The notes under the pieces: model-generated
What the model was told of the DNA's origin: nothing
The model's input: only the letters and a program-made list of their open reading frames with translations
Database searches by the model: none
Shown here: piece after piece, positions 1 through 7,611 of the stretch
Layout: every line of letters begins with the position of its first letter
Position numbering within the stretch: the first letter of the stretch is position 1
Made by a program: the position numbers and the translations under genes
NCBI RefSeq assembly: GCF_031179385.1
Contig: NZ_JAPSHV010000011.1
Location: 1 to 41,163 of the forward strand
DNA length: 41,163 nt
Reading direction: 5' to 3'
From: Arthrobacter sp.
Lineage (GTDB): Bacteria; Actinomycetota; Actinomycetes; Actinomycetales; Micrococcaceae

Positions 1-22
1 AAGCGCAGCCGGTGAACGCGTG

Positions 23-817
23 CTAGCGCTCGGAGCGCAGGTAATGAAGCTGCGCTGCCACCGACTGCTGCGCTGCGGAGCGCACTGAAGGATCGACCTC
101 GGCGTATACATGGTCGGTGACGGAGCCGACGTCGGCATCATCAGCTGCCAGACCCAGCGCCACAAGCGCTGCCCGCACCTGATCAAGCCGCTCCAGCCTG
201 TGCGTTCTATAGGCACGGACAACCTCGTCGAGATGCGGGAGCAAAGGGCCGTGGCCCGGCAGCACGCTGGCACTGCCCAGGGACTCGAGCGTGTCGAGAG
301 ACTGAAAATATTGGCCCAGGGTTCCATCCGGGTAGCTGAGGACCGTGGTGCCGTGTCCAAGAATCGTGTCGCCGGTCAGTACGGAACCGTCGGGGCCGTC
401 GTCGGGTAAGTAGAAGCACACGGAATCTGCGGTGTGGCCCGGCGTGGCCATAACCCTGATTTCGACGCCGCCGGCGGTAACAATCTCGCCGTCATCGAGC
501 GGATGGCCCCCGTGGCAATATCCGGGGTCGAGGGCGCGAACCGGCGCGCCGGTGATCTCGTGGAAGAGGGCGCTGGCCTCGGTGTGATCCCAGTGATGGT
601 GGGTGATCAGCACCAGTTCCACGAGCCCGGCCGCTTGCAGGGCGGCTACATGGGTGTCGTCGGGCGGCCCCGGGTCAACCACAACCACGGCAGGTGAACC
701 CGGCGCGGCGATGACATAGGAGTTGGTGCCGTCCAGGCTCATCGGTCCGGGGTTGGGCGCAAGGTGGTAGCGCGTAAGCGGGCTGCTCGGGGTCAGGCCG
801 CCCTCTACAGGGGACAC
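23..817 (-). CDS. LACTB2-like MBL-fold metallo-hydrolase
   Basis: Metallo-beta-lactamase fold hydrolase of 264 residues. Seen: the zinc motif H73-x-H75-x-D77-H78, H128 in TPGHT, D150 in TGDT and H189 in LPGHG, so the two-metal site looks complete. The N-terminal NPGPMSLDGTNSYVI stretch is typical of the family and supports the GTG start at 817. The last ~55 residues look like the winged-helix tail of LACTB2-type proteins, whose human member is an RNA-cleaving hydrolase; the substrate here is unknown. It starts 3 nt after the stop of the upstream phosphoribosyltransferase gene, so the two are probably co-transcribed and translationally coupled. No strong Shine-Dalgarno is visible before the GTG. 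A generic thioester hydrolase (glyoxalase II-like) is the main alternative. Confidence 0.88.
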   Translation of the reverse strand: MSPVEGGLTPSSPLTRYHLAPNPGPMSLDGTNSYVIAAPGSPAVVVVDPGPPDDTHVAALQAAGLVELVLITHHHWDHTEASALFHEITGAPVRALDPGYCHGGHPLDDGEIVTAGGVEIRVMATPGHTADSVCFYLPDDGPDGSVLTGDTILGHGTTVLSYPDGTLGQYFQSLDTLESLGSASVLPGHGPLLPHLDEVVRAYRTHRLERLDQVRAALVALGLAADDADVGSVTDHVYAEVDPSVRSAAQQSVAAQLHYLRSER

Positions 818-820
818 CGG

Positions 821-1747
821 TTAGCGGACTGTCTCTCGGATCTCGCCGAACGGAACCTCGGGGGAGACTTCCGCCTGGGTGTCGGGCCCGAGGTTCGTCG
901 TGACCAGGACGCCGTGCTCGCCGCCGGCAATAGACTGCTTGAAAACGGGGATCAGGGCGGCGGCCGTGCTGTCGTCCAGCCCTGCAAGGTAGGCGCGGTA
1001 GGAATCGGGAAGCTCTGAGTAATCCGTCATGGTCCCCAAACTACGCCCGCGCGCGTCCCGCAACAACCGTCGGACCTCTTCGTCCGATACCTGCTCGAAG
1101 GCGCGGTAGGCGCTACCGACGGCGGGCAGGTTCGGCGCGGCCCACGGACTGACCAGCTCGTCGACGGCACTGCCCACTGTCACTGAGGCGCTGGACAGGA
1201 ACACCGGTGCGGCGGCGACGATGCGCTTCACCCCGGCCTTTCGAAGAGCCGCTACGGCGGCGAGCATCGTGGCTCCGGTGGCAACGCCGTCGTCTACTAT
1301 CACCACCGTCTTACCGGCCACGACCAGCGGCTCCATCCCCTCGCGGTACAGAGCTTCACGTCGCTGCAGTTCGGCGAATTCACGTTTCGCAACGGCTGCG
1401 AAGACGGCGTCGGCATCCCGTACCTGCTCCAGCACGCGCGGATTCCGGACCGTTTCGACGGCGCCGCCGATGGAGGCAAGGGCGCCCATCGCGAGCTCCG
1501 GGAACGAGGGGACCCCGACCTTGCGCACCATGACGACGTCGAGCCGTGCGCTGAGCGCTTCCGCCACCACTGCGGCGACCGGAACACCTCCTCGCGGAAG
1601 GGCGAGAATGAGCAGTCCATCGGCCTCGACCACCGGCATTAGCGCCGTGGCGAGGAGTCGACCGGCATCGGCTCGGTCGACGTATCGCTCTGGTTCTTCC
1701 TGAGTTCTCACCATCTTGGGCACCGGTCGGAAAGGAGGGTCTTTCAT
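821..1747 (-). CDS. phosphoribosyltransferase family protein with C-terminal extension
   Basis: Type I phosphoribosyltransferase fold, 308 residues. The PRPP-binding loop is VIVDDGVATGAT at 149-160. An earlier ALPRGGVPVA segment (49-58) and VVMVRKVGVP (71-80) match a family of stand-alone actinobacterial PRTases of unknown substrate; purine or pyrimidine salvage is possible but not shown. Residues ~235-308 lie beyond the usual end of the fold and finish in a PEVPFGEIRETV motif, which looks like an added module. The start at 1747 has no Shine-Dalgarno; a TATCAT box at 1761-1766 (minus strand) lies 13 nt upstream, so the mRNA is nearly leaderless. ATG at codon 12 is an alternative start. The metallo-hydrolase gene follows after 3 nt. 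Confidence 0.85.
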   Translation of the reverse strand: MKDPPFRPVPKMVRTQEEPERYVDRADAGRLLATALMPVVEADGLLILALPRGGVPVAAVVAEALSARLDVVMVRKVGVPSFPELAMGALASIGGAVETVRNPRVLEQVRDADAVFAAVAKREFAELQRREALYREGMEPLVVAGKTVVIVDDGVATGATMLAAVAALRKAGVKRIVAAAPVFLSSASVTVGSAVDELVSPWAAPNLPAVGSAYRAFEQVSDEEVRRLLRDARGRSLGTMTDYSELPDSYRAYLAGLDDSTAAALIPVFKQSIAGGEHGVLVTTNLGPDTQAEVSPEVPFGEIRETVR

Positions 1748-1829
1748 TCGAGCTTAGAGGATGATAAACCGGCAGTAGCCTTAGCAATTCGAGTCAGACG
1801 AAACCGAAACAACAGGAGAGAGGTACGTC

Positions 1830-2099
1830 ATGGCAGAGCGGGGAAACACAACCCACGGTCCACAGGTGGACGACCAGATGAAACACGAGACACAGGGGCT
1901 GGTGCACAGTAACCATCCCACCCGTGCTGAGGACTGGCGTGAGACCGAAAGCGTGGACGACTCCGACGATACGGCCGAGGGCGATCAGCCCGTCTACGTG
2001 TCGCAAACCAACCAGGGCGAGGGAGCCGTCGTCGAGGACGGACTCACTCAATCGGTCGATGAAGCTGCCGGCAATGACGACGACGAGGAGGCGCAGTGA
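1830..2099 (+). CDS. acidic small hypothetical protein
   Basis: An 89-residue hydrophilic protein, very rich in Asp and Glu (for example the tail GNDDDEEAQ), with no signal peptide, membrane segment or recognisable domain; probably disordered. A good ribosome binding site (GGAGAGAGG) sits 6-7 nt before the ATG. Its stop overlaps the GTG start of the next gene by 4 nt (GTGA), which argues strongly that it is a real coding region translated as the first gene of a three-gene operon. Function unknown; a chaperone or partner role for the downstream Rv2629-like protein is only a guess. Confidence 0.75.
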   Translation: MAERGNTTHGPQVDDQMKHETQGLVHSNHPTRAEDWRETESVDDSDDTAEGDQPVYVSQTNQGEGAVVEDGLTQSVDEAAGNDDDEEAQ

Positions 2100-3235
2100 C
2101 CAGCACCCTGCACATGCTCGCAGACCTCTACAGGAAGCCGGGTCCATGGGTGACCATTTACACGGATGCGAGTACCGGGACCGTTGATTCCCTCCACGCC
2201 GACGACGTCCGGCCGGACAATATTGCGACGGCGCTTGAGGAGGCGGGAGCGTCCAAGGAGGACCGCAAAGCGGTGGCTGAGGCCCTCCGCCAGTCTGCGA
2301 AAGGCATTCCGGATCCGGTGGCCCGGTTGCTCGTCGTCGCAAACGGCACGGTGGAGCTCGACGAGTTCCTGCCCGGCACCCTTGCACTGCCCGAGTTCAC
2401 TTCGGTGAACGAAGTGCCGAACCTGTGTCCATTGCTTTGGCACCGTCCGGACGATTTCTCCTACGTAGTGGCCGAAGTAGGCCGCGACGGCGGCGAGATC
2501 CACCTTCGCCGCGCAGGTGGTCGGCAGGACGACGACATGACCCACATCGAGGGCGAGACCGAGAACCTCAAGAAGGTGCCAAGCGGTGGGTGGTCACAAG
2601 GACGCTACCAACATCGCACCGAGAATATCTGGAAGGCGAACGCCTCGGACATCGCCGGTGAGATCGACCGGATTGTCCGCAGCTGCCGGGCAAGGCTCCT
2701 CGTTGTCGCGGGTGACATCCGTGCCCGGAATCTGGTCGCGGAACAGCTGAGCGAACAGTCAAAGGAGATCCTCACCATCGTCGAAAGCCATAGCCGGACC
2801 GACGGTGCGGACAAGGGCGCCTACGCGCAGGAAATCGACAAACGAGTCGCGGAATGCATTGCGCGCAGGCAGGCGCAGTTGCTCGAGAGGCTCAACAACC
2901 AGAAGGCGCGGGCCAATCCCGAGTCAACGGAAGGCATCGGTTCGGTGGTGCACGCGCTGCAGCAGGCGCAGGTCGACACGCTGCTCCTCGAGACCGCCGG
3001 GCTGAACGGCCATCGGCTTCTTGCGCTGGGAGCAGAACCGTGGACCGCCGAGGTCGATGGGGAAACTGCAGGGTCACCCGTGCTCGGGGAGGTGCCGGCG
3101 CCGTCGTCGTTGTTGCGGGCGGCGGTACTCACCGACGCTGAGGTGGCACTCTTTCCTTCCGGCGCGCTCGACGGCGGACCAGTGGCTGCGCTGTTGCGCT
3201 GGCCGGTAGGGCCCACCGTTCCTTCCGCTCGCTGA
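2096..3235 (+). CDS. Rv2629/Vms1-like bacterial eRF1-fold protein (baeRF2 type)
   Basis: A 379-residue protein resembling mycobacterial Rv2629 and the bacterial archaeo-eukaryotic release factor family (baeRF, related to Vms1/ANKZF1 peptidyl-tRNA hydrolases). Seen: an N-terminal alpha/beta domain to ~150, then GGWSQGRYQHRTENIW at 164-179, which corresponds to the catalytic-loop region of the eRF1-like domain, a helical stretch ~215-275 and an L7Ae-like C-terminal region (VDTLLLETA onward). Known for the family: predicted action on stalled ribosomes or stress-induced ribosome protection; experimental proof in bacteria is thin. It starts with GTG overlapping the upstream stop and its TGA overlaps the ATG of the ThDP enzyme by 1 nt (TGATG), so all three genes are translationally coupled. 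Confidence 0.8.
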   Translation: MTSTLHMLADLYRKPGPWVTIYTDASTGTVDSLHADDVRPDNIATALEEAGASKEDRKAVAEALRQSAKGIPDPVARLLVVANGTVELDEFLPGTLALPEFTSVNEVPNLCPLLWHRPDDFSYVVAEVGRDGGEIHLRRAGGRQDDDMTHIEGETENLKKVPSGGWSQGRYQHRTENIWKANASDIAGEIDRIVRSCRARLLVVAGDIRARNLVAEQLSEQSKEILTIVESHSRTDGADKGAYAQEIDKRVAECIARRQAQLLERLNNQKARANPESTEGIGSVVHALQQAQVDTLLLETAGLNGHRLLALGAEPWTAEVDGETAGSPVLGEVPAPSSLLRAAVLTDAEVALFPSGALDGGPVAALLRWPVGPTVPSAR

Positions 3236-5010
3236 TGGGTGATCGGCTGGTAGCTGACGCTGTTGTCGAGCGGTTGACCGCCTGGGGAGTCGAGCGCGTG
3301 TTCGGCTACAGCGGGGACGGGATCAACCCGGTCCTGGGCGCGCTTCGGCGTGCCGGTGGGCCGGCCTTCGTTCAGGCTCGTCATGAGGAGAACGCAGCCT
3401 TCATGGCGGTGGGACACGCCAAGTACACAGGTGGAGTCGGCGTGATGCTCTCCACGCAGGGACCGGGTGCTGTTCACCTGCTCAACGGCCTGTACGACGC
3501 ACGGATGGACAGCGTGCCCGTTGTCGCCCTGGTGGGGCAGCAGAGCCAGACGGTCCTCGGCTCGGCGTATCAGCAGGAGATCGACCTGCAGAGCCTGTTC
3601 AAGGATGTCGCCTCCGGTTTCCGCCAGCAGGTGAACAGCCCCGACCAGGCGCTCATGGTGATAGACCGGGCGTTCAAGGCGGCGCTCGCCACCCGCTCGC
3701 CCGCCGTCGTCATCCTGCCCCACGATGTGCAGCAGGAGCCCGCCCCGGAGCTGGAGCACGAGCACGGCGTCATCCCGTCCGCCCCGCTGTGGAGCCCAGG
3801 GAAGATGGTCCCGCAGGATCAGGACCTGCACGACGCCGCCGCCGTCCTGAATGCCGGATCGAAGCTCGCGCTGTTGGTTGGGCAGGGCGCACGGCTTGCG
3901 CAGGAGGAGGTGGTGGCGCTGGCCGAGAAGCTGGGTGCCGCCGTCGTGACCAGCCTGCTCGGTAAACCGTACGTGGACGAGGCGCTGCCGTACGCCGCAG
4001 GCACCATGGGACATCTGGGTACCAGCGCCAGTGGCTGGGTGATGGCCAACTGCGACACCCTGCTGATTGTCGGCTCGAATGATCCGTGGACCGAGTTCTA
4101 CCCGCCGCCCGGTAAGGCCCGAGCGGTGCAGATCGACAATGACGCAAAGGCGATCGGCAACAGATACCCGGTGGAAGTGGCCGTGACCGGAGACGCCGCG
4201 GAGGCTCTCCGCGCTCTGCTGCCTCTGGTGAAGCATCGCACTGGTTGGCTGGCGGACGTCGAGCGCCATGTGGACGCCTGGCGGAGCCTTTCAGAGGCCC
4301 GGGCCTTCACCGCCGCGGATCCCGTGAACCCGGAGCGCGCTGTCCGGGAGCTGAACGGGCGCCTGCCGGATGATGCGCAGGTGGCTATCGACGTCGGCAG
4401 CTGCGTGTACTGGTACGCGCGCCAGCTGCATCTGCCTGCCGGCGTCCCCGCGCACCTGTCGAGTACCCTCGCAAGCATGGGGTGCGGTATCCCCTACGGT
4501 CTGGCGGCGAAGCTCGCGTCTCCTGACCGTCCGCTGGTGGTGCTGAGCGGCGACGGCGGCATGCAGATGACCGGAATGGCCGAGTTGATCACGGTCAGCA
4601 GGCTCTGGAAGAACTGGAAGAACCCGGTCTTCGCCATCTGCGTCCTCAACAACCGTGACCTCGCCGAAGTCAGCTGGGAGCAGCGTGAAACGGAAACCGA
4701 GCCGCGCTTCGATGACAGCCAGGACATTCCGGACGTGGACTACTCCGGCTACGCGCGGCTCCTCGGTCTGGATGGGGTGAGGGTGGAGAACCCTGACGAC
4801 GTCGGTCCGGCCTGGGACCGTGCACTCTCCGCCGACCGGCCGTTTGTGCTCGACATCCGCACCGACGCTGACGTTCCGCTGCTTCCGCCGTTCCCCGGCG
4901 GGCAGGAGTTGGCCCAGTCGATGGAAAAGGCGCTGGAGACCGAGGGGAACAACCACGCCCTGGAGTTGCTGCGGGAGTACGTGCGGCTGGAAATCGAGGC
5001 TCAGCTCTAG
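3235..5010 (+). CDS. pyruvate-oxidase-like ThDP-dependent enzyme
   Basis: A 591-residue enzyme of the acetolactate synthase / pyruvate oxidase superfamily. Domain order: N-terminal pyrimidine-binding domain (1-~175, with the catalytic glutamate in ARHEENAAF, about residue 51), central domain (~195-335) and C-terminal ThDP-binding domain (~365-560) with the metal/ThDP motif starting GDG 439-441 and ending LNN 471-473. It decarboxylates a 2-oxo acid such as pyruvate; the exact reaction (oxidase to acetate, or carboligase) cannot be fixed from sequence. No ilvN or ilvC lies nearby, which argues against branched-chain amino acid synthesis. It is the last gene of an operon with the Rv2629-like gene. 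A nested palindrome 53 nt downstream probably ends transcription. Confidence 0.88.
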   Translation: MGDRLVADAVVERLTAWGVERVFGYSGDGINPVLGALRRAGGPAFVQARHEENAAFMAVGHAKYTGGVGVMLSTQGPGAVHLLNGLYDARMDSVPVVALVGQQSQTVLGSAYQQEIDLQSLFKDVASGFRQQVNSPDQALMVIDRAFKAALATRSPAVVILPHDVQQEPAPELEHEHGVIPSAPLWSPGKMVPQDQDLHDAAAVLNAGSKLALLVGQGARLAQEEVVALAEKLGAAVVTSLLGKPYVDEALPYAAGTMGHLGTSASGWVMANCDTLLIVGSNDPWTEFYPPPGKARAVQIDNDAKAIGNRYPVEVAVTGDAAEALRALLPLVKHRTGWLADVERHVDAWRSLSEARAFTAADPVNPERAVRELNGRLPDDAQVAIDVGSCVYWYARQLHLPAGVPAHLSSTLASMGCGIPYGLAAKLASPDRPLVVLSGDGGMQMTGMAELITVSRLWKNWKNPVFAICVLNNRDLAEVSWEQRETETEPRFDDSQDIPDVDYSGYARLLGLDGVRVENPDDVGPAWDRALSADRPFVLDIRTDADVPLLPPFPGGQELAQSMEKALETEGNNHALELLREYVRLEIEAQL

Positions 5011-5062
5011 CTCATCCAGAACGGGGTCATCCGGGCACGGGGGAGCGTCCCACCGAACGGGC

Positions 5063-5100
5063 GGATTCGGGGGGATAGTCCGGACTATCCCACGGAATCC
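5063..5100. terminator. nested perfect palindrome, likely bidirectional terminator
   Basis: A 20-bp perfect palindrome at 5072-5091 (GGGATAGTCC followed by its complement) is flanked by a second matching pair, GGATTC at 5063-5068 and GAATCC at 5095-5100. It lies between two convergent genes (ThDP enzyme and PAP2). No T-tract follows on either strand, as is common for terminators in actinomycetes. A protein-binding site is the alternative. Confidence 0.6.
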
Positions 5101-5119
5101 ACGAGTTCAGTGGGACCCG

Positions 5120-5914
5120 TCAAACCCGCTTACGTTTGTAGCTGCCGAACGTCAGCAGCAGACGGTGCGCCGTGATCACCAGCGCCAGCCAGGCGAGGCC
5201 CAGGGTCCACGCGACGGCAACGTCGGTCACCCAGTGGTGCCCGAGGTACACGCGGGTGGCGCCCATGATGAACGCGAAGGCGACGGCGCCGAGAACGGTC
5301 AGCGCCCGTGCGCGCTTCGAGTGCTGGCGCAGCACCAGCAAGTACGCCGTCACTCCCGCAATCACCACCGCATTCAACGTGTGGCCGCTGGGGAATGAGG
5401 GGGACACCTCGTAAGGCGGCACCGCGAACTGGAGGTCGGGCCGGAGCCGTCCGATCGCCTCCTTCCCCAGGACCGTCATCAACAGCGATCCGCCGGCAGC
5501 GGAGATCATGAGGAGGAACGGCGTGAAGGAGCGCCGCACCACGGTGAAGGCAAGTACCGCGCACGTTGCAAGGATGGGCATTCCCACCGGGCCCCCGAGG
5601 TGGGTGAACGCGGTTGCTGCGCCGTCGAGACCGGGGGACCGTAAGTCCACTGCCGCGTCGAGCGTCGGCTGGTCGAGCGCTGCGATTCCGTCGTCCTGGG
5701 CCACCGCCTCATACACCTCGGCAGAGGCGACCGTGAGCGACACCGCCGCGCCGATGCCGATGACCAGCATGATCACCAGTGTCCAGCGCGGTCCGATCCA
5801 CTGGGCGACCGCCCTCACGCATGTGACCAGTAACCGGCCTACCGGTGTCGTCCACCGGGTGAGGTCGCGGGCGCCGACGTGACGGTCTTCGTTCTCCGGG
5901 TCCTGAAACGACAT
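5120..5914 (-). CDS. PAP2-family membrane phosphatase
   Basis: Integral membrane phosphatase of 264 residues. The three phosphatase signatures are intact: K151-x6-R158-P, PSGH at 175-178, and R221-x5-H227-x3-D231. Transmembrane segments are visible at ~45-65, 112-127, 131-149, 181-196, 205-220 and 233-250. The family dephosphorylates lipid phosphates such as phosphatidic acid, phosphatidylglycerol phosphate or undecaprenyl diphosphate; which one is not decidable here. The active site would face the outside of the membrane. The start at 5914 is supported by a TAACCT box exactly 6 nt upstream (leaderless). It is monocistronic and convergent with the ThDP enzyme gene. Confidence 0.87.
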   Translation of the reverse strand: MSFQDPENEDRHVGARDLTRWTTPVGRLLVTCVRAVAQWIGPRWTLVIMLVIGIGAAVSLTVASAEVYEAVAQDDGIAALDQPTLDAAVDLRSPGLDGAATAFTHLGGPVGMPILATCAVLAFTVVRRSFTPFLLMISAAGGSLLMTVLGKEAIGRLRPDLQFAVPPYEVSPSFPSGHTLNAVVIAGVTAYLLVLRQHSKRARALTVLGAVAFAFIMGATRVYLGHHWVTDVAVAWTLGLAWLALVITAHRLLLTFGSYKRKRV

Positions 5915-5920
5915 CTTCCG

Positions 5921-5926
5921 AGGTTA
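5921..5926 (-). promoter_or_regulatory. leaderless -10 box of PAP2 gene
   Basis: TAACCT on the minus strand, 6 nt before the ATG at 5914. The predicted transcription start falls on or next to the A of the start codon. Confidence 0.5.
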
Positions 5927-5965
5927 GCAACGCTGCCTGTTCTCTGCGTGGCCGTTCCGCGAGCG

Positions 5966-5971
5966 TAGGCT
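5966..5971 (+). promoter_or_regulatory. leaderless -10 box of PdxH-like gene
   Basis: TAGGCT, 6 nt before the ATG at 5978. There is no Shine-Dalgarno in the short gap, which fits leaderless translation. Confidence 0.5.
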
Positions 5972-5977
5972 GGCCGC

Positions 5978-6625
5978 ATGAATACACAAGCCCGGGACCT
6001 GCTGCGCGGGCTGCCCGTCTTCCCCGAGCAGATGCGTCCGTTCGATCCCGGCACCGCGCCGGCTTCACCGGTGGATCTGTTCACGGAGTGGTTGAGCGCC
6101 GCGATCGACGACGGTGTACCCGCCCCGCACGCAGTCACCCTGTCAACAACCGACGACGACGGACGCCCGGACGCCCGGGTGGTCATTCTCCGCGACCTCG
6201 ACGAGAACGGATTCTCCTTTGCTACGAGCAGCGAGAGCCCGAAGGGGCGCCAGCTTCGGGAAACCCCCTATGCCGCACTGACCTTTTTCTGGCAGGCGGC
6301 GGGCCGGCAGGTGCGGGTCAGTGGTCCGGTGACGCCGGGCACGGCGGAGGAGAACGACGCCGACTTCCGCCGTCGTCATCCCACTGCACGCGCGCTCGTG
6401 CTCGCCGGCGGGCAGAGCGAGGTCATTCCCGAGGGGGAATCGGTGAGCGCCGCCGTCGAGCGGGAACTGGCGGGGATTGAGGGCAAGGGATCGGCGACGT
6501 GGACCGTCTACACCGTCGCCCCGGAGCGGCTGGAGTTCTGGCAGGCCGATGCGGAGCGTCGCCATACCCGCCTTCGCTACGTCCGCGACGGAGAGGGCTG
6601 GCGGCGCGACGTTCTCTGGCCCTAG
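5978..6625 (+). CDS. PdxH-like pyridoxine/pyridoxamine 5'-phosphate oxidase family protein
   Basis: FMN-binding split-barrel oxidase of 215 residues, the usual length for PdxH. Seen: RVVILR (67-72), SPKGRQL (87-93), the FMN-contact stretch around GRQVRVSG (109-116), and the C-terminal dimerisation region with FWQ (187-189) and R195-H196-x-R198 matching the R-x-H substrate-contact pattern of PdxH, ending in WRRDVLWP. The reaction expected is oxidation of pyridoxine or pyridoxamine 5'-phosphate to pyridoxal 5'-phosphate. Compared with classical PdxH the loop before FWQ is altered (ERLEFWQADAERR), so another flavin oxidation is possible. The gene is monocistronic, and its stop lies 2 nt from the stop of the convergent aldo/keto reductase gene, leaving no room for a terminator. 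Confidence 0.82.
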   Translation: MNTQARDLLRGLPVFPEQMRPFDPGTAPASPVDLFTEWLSAAIDDGVPAPHAVTLSTTDDDGRPDARVVILRDLDENGFSFATSSESPKGRQLRETPYAALTFFWQAAGRQVRVSGPVTPGTAEENDADFRRRHPTARALVLAGGQSEVIPEGESVSAAVERELAGIEGKGSATWTVYTVAPERLEFWQADAERRHTRLRYVRDGEGWRRDVLWP

Positions 6626-6627
6626 TC

Positions 6628-7461
6628 CTAGTGGCCGAAGGAGTCGGAATCGGTGATGTCATCGTCGCCGGTGTCCAACGCCGACAGTGACTCCACCTCT
6701 TCCTGCTCCAGCTCGAAGCCGAACAAATTGATGTTCTGCTTGATGCGGAGCGGGTTCGCGGACTTTGGAATTGCGATCAGACCCAGCTGGAGGTGCCAGC
6801 GCAGCACGATCTGAGCGGGCGTCATGCCGTACTTGTCCGCGAGACGGTCCACGGCTGGATCCTGCAGGAGGGCGCCGCCCTTGCCCAGCGGGCTCCATGA
6901 CTCCGTGATGATGCCGTGCTCGGCATGGAAGGCCCGCGACTCGGAACGGGTATGCCGGGGGTCGAGCTGGATCTGGTTGACGTCCGGTACCAAGCCCTCG
7001 TCGAGGACGCGCTGCAGGTGGGCGGGCTTGAAGTTTGAGACGCCGATGGCCCTGATCAAACCGTCCTCGCGGAGCGCGGCAAGGCCTTTGACAGCCTCGA
7101 CGTACAGGTCCTGGTCCGGGTTGGGCCAGTGCACCAGCAGCAGGTCAATGTAGTCCACGCCCAGGCGGGCTGCGCTCTCCTCGTATGCTTTGCGGACGCC
7201 GTCGACGCTGTGCCATTGCTTGTTGAACTTGGTGGTGATGAAGACCTGCTCGCGGTCAATTCCAGACCTGCGGATACCCTCGCCGACCCCGGCTTCATTC
7301 CCGTAGTTCTCCGCAGTGTCGAACAAGCGGTAACCGGCGGATACGGCCTGCTCGACGGCGTCTGCTGCCTCCTCATCGTTGAGCGGCCAGGTGCCGAGTC
7401 CGAGCGCCGGAATGGACACTCCGCTCAGGAGTCCGATGGTTGGGGCCGCTGCGTCAGTCAT
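6628..7461 (-). CDS. aldo/keto reductase
   Basis: NADPH-dependent oxidoreductase of 277 residues, the normal length for the 2,5-diketo-gluconate reductase branch. The catalytic tetrad is complete: D48 and Y53 in LFDTAENYG, K78 in TTKFNK and H111 in LLVHWPNP. The C-terminal IPKSANPLRIKQN segment (near residue 235) is the cofactor-binding loop that prefers NADPH. It should reduce small aldehydes or ketones in the cytoplasm; the substrate is unknown. A GAGGAG ribosome binding site lies 5 nt before the ATG at 7461, and directly upstream of it are four copies of a hexamer repeat. The gene is divergent from the DinB2-like polymerase gene. Confidence 0.92.
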   Translation of the reverse strand: MTDAAAPTIGLLSGVSIPALGLGTWPLNDEEAADAVEQAVSAGYRLFDTAENYGNEAGVGEGIRRSGIDREQVFITTKFNKQWHSVDGVRKAYEESAARLGVDYIDLLLVHWPNPDQDLYVEAVKGLAALREDGLIRAIGVSNFKPAHLQRVLDEGLVPDVNQIQLDPRHTRSESRAFHAEHGIITESWSPLGKGGALLQDPAVDRLADKYGMTPAQIVLRWHLQLGLIAIPKSANPLRIKQNINLFGFELEQEEVESLSALDTGDDDITDSDSFGH

Positions 7462-7471
7462 AGTTCTCCTC

Positions 7472-7495
7472 GTATGGGTATGGGTATGGGTATGG
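7472..7495. repeat. hexamer tandem repeat (GTATGG)x4
   Basis: Four perfect GTATGG units (CCATAC on the minus strand) directly upstream of the ribosome binding site of the aldo/keto reductase gene. Slippage would change promoter-to-RBS distance without touching the coding frame. Confidence 0.85.
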
Positions 7496-7599
7496 GTCTT
7501 GGTCTGCCTTCTGCCCAGCCTTCTAGTTGGGCAGGGTGTGCGTCAATCCGTGACCAAGTGATCGGGTCCGGAATGGTGGTGCGAAACGGACCGGGCGGG

Positions 7600-7605
7600 C
7601 AGACT
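7600..7605 (+). promoter_or_regulatory. possible leaderless -10 box of dinB2-like gene
   Basis: CAGACT, 6 nt before the GTG at 7612. This matches the spacing of other leaderless starts in the window, though the first base deviates from TAnnnT. It is one reason to choose the GTG start. Confidence 0.35.
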
Positions 7606-7611
7606 GGGACG

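Noticed and set aside
2821-4269. 482-codon open frame on the minus strand opposite the ThDP enzyme
   Set aside because: It is a shadow of the ThDP and Rv2629-like genes; the translation is His/Arg-rich with no recognisable fold.
3235-5010. Assignment of the ThDP enzyme as acetolactate synthase (ilvB)
   Set aside because: No regulatory subunit or other branched-chain amino acid gene is nearby and the sequence looks closer to pyruvate oxidase-like members.
7129-7611. Upstream extension of the polymerase frame with MGMGMGMGL
   Set aside because: The extension reads antisense through the aldo/keto reductase gene and the hexamer repeat; homology of the polymerase begins only near VLHVDLDQF.
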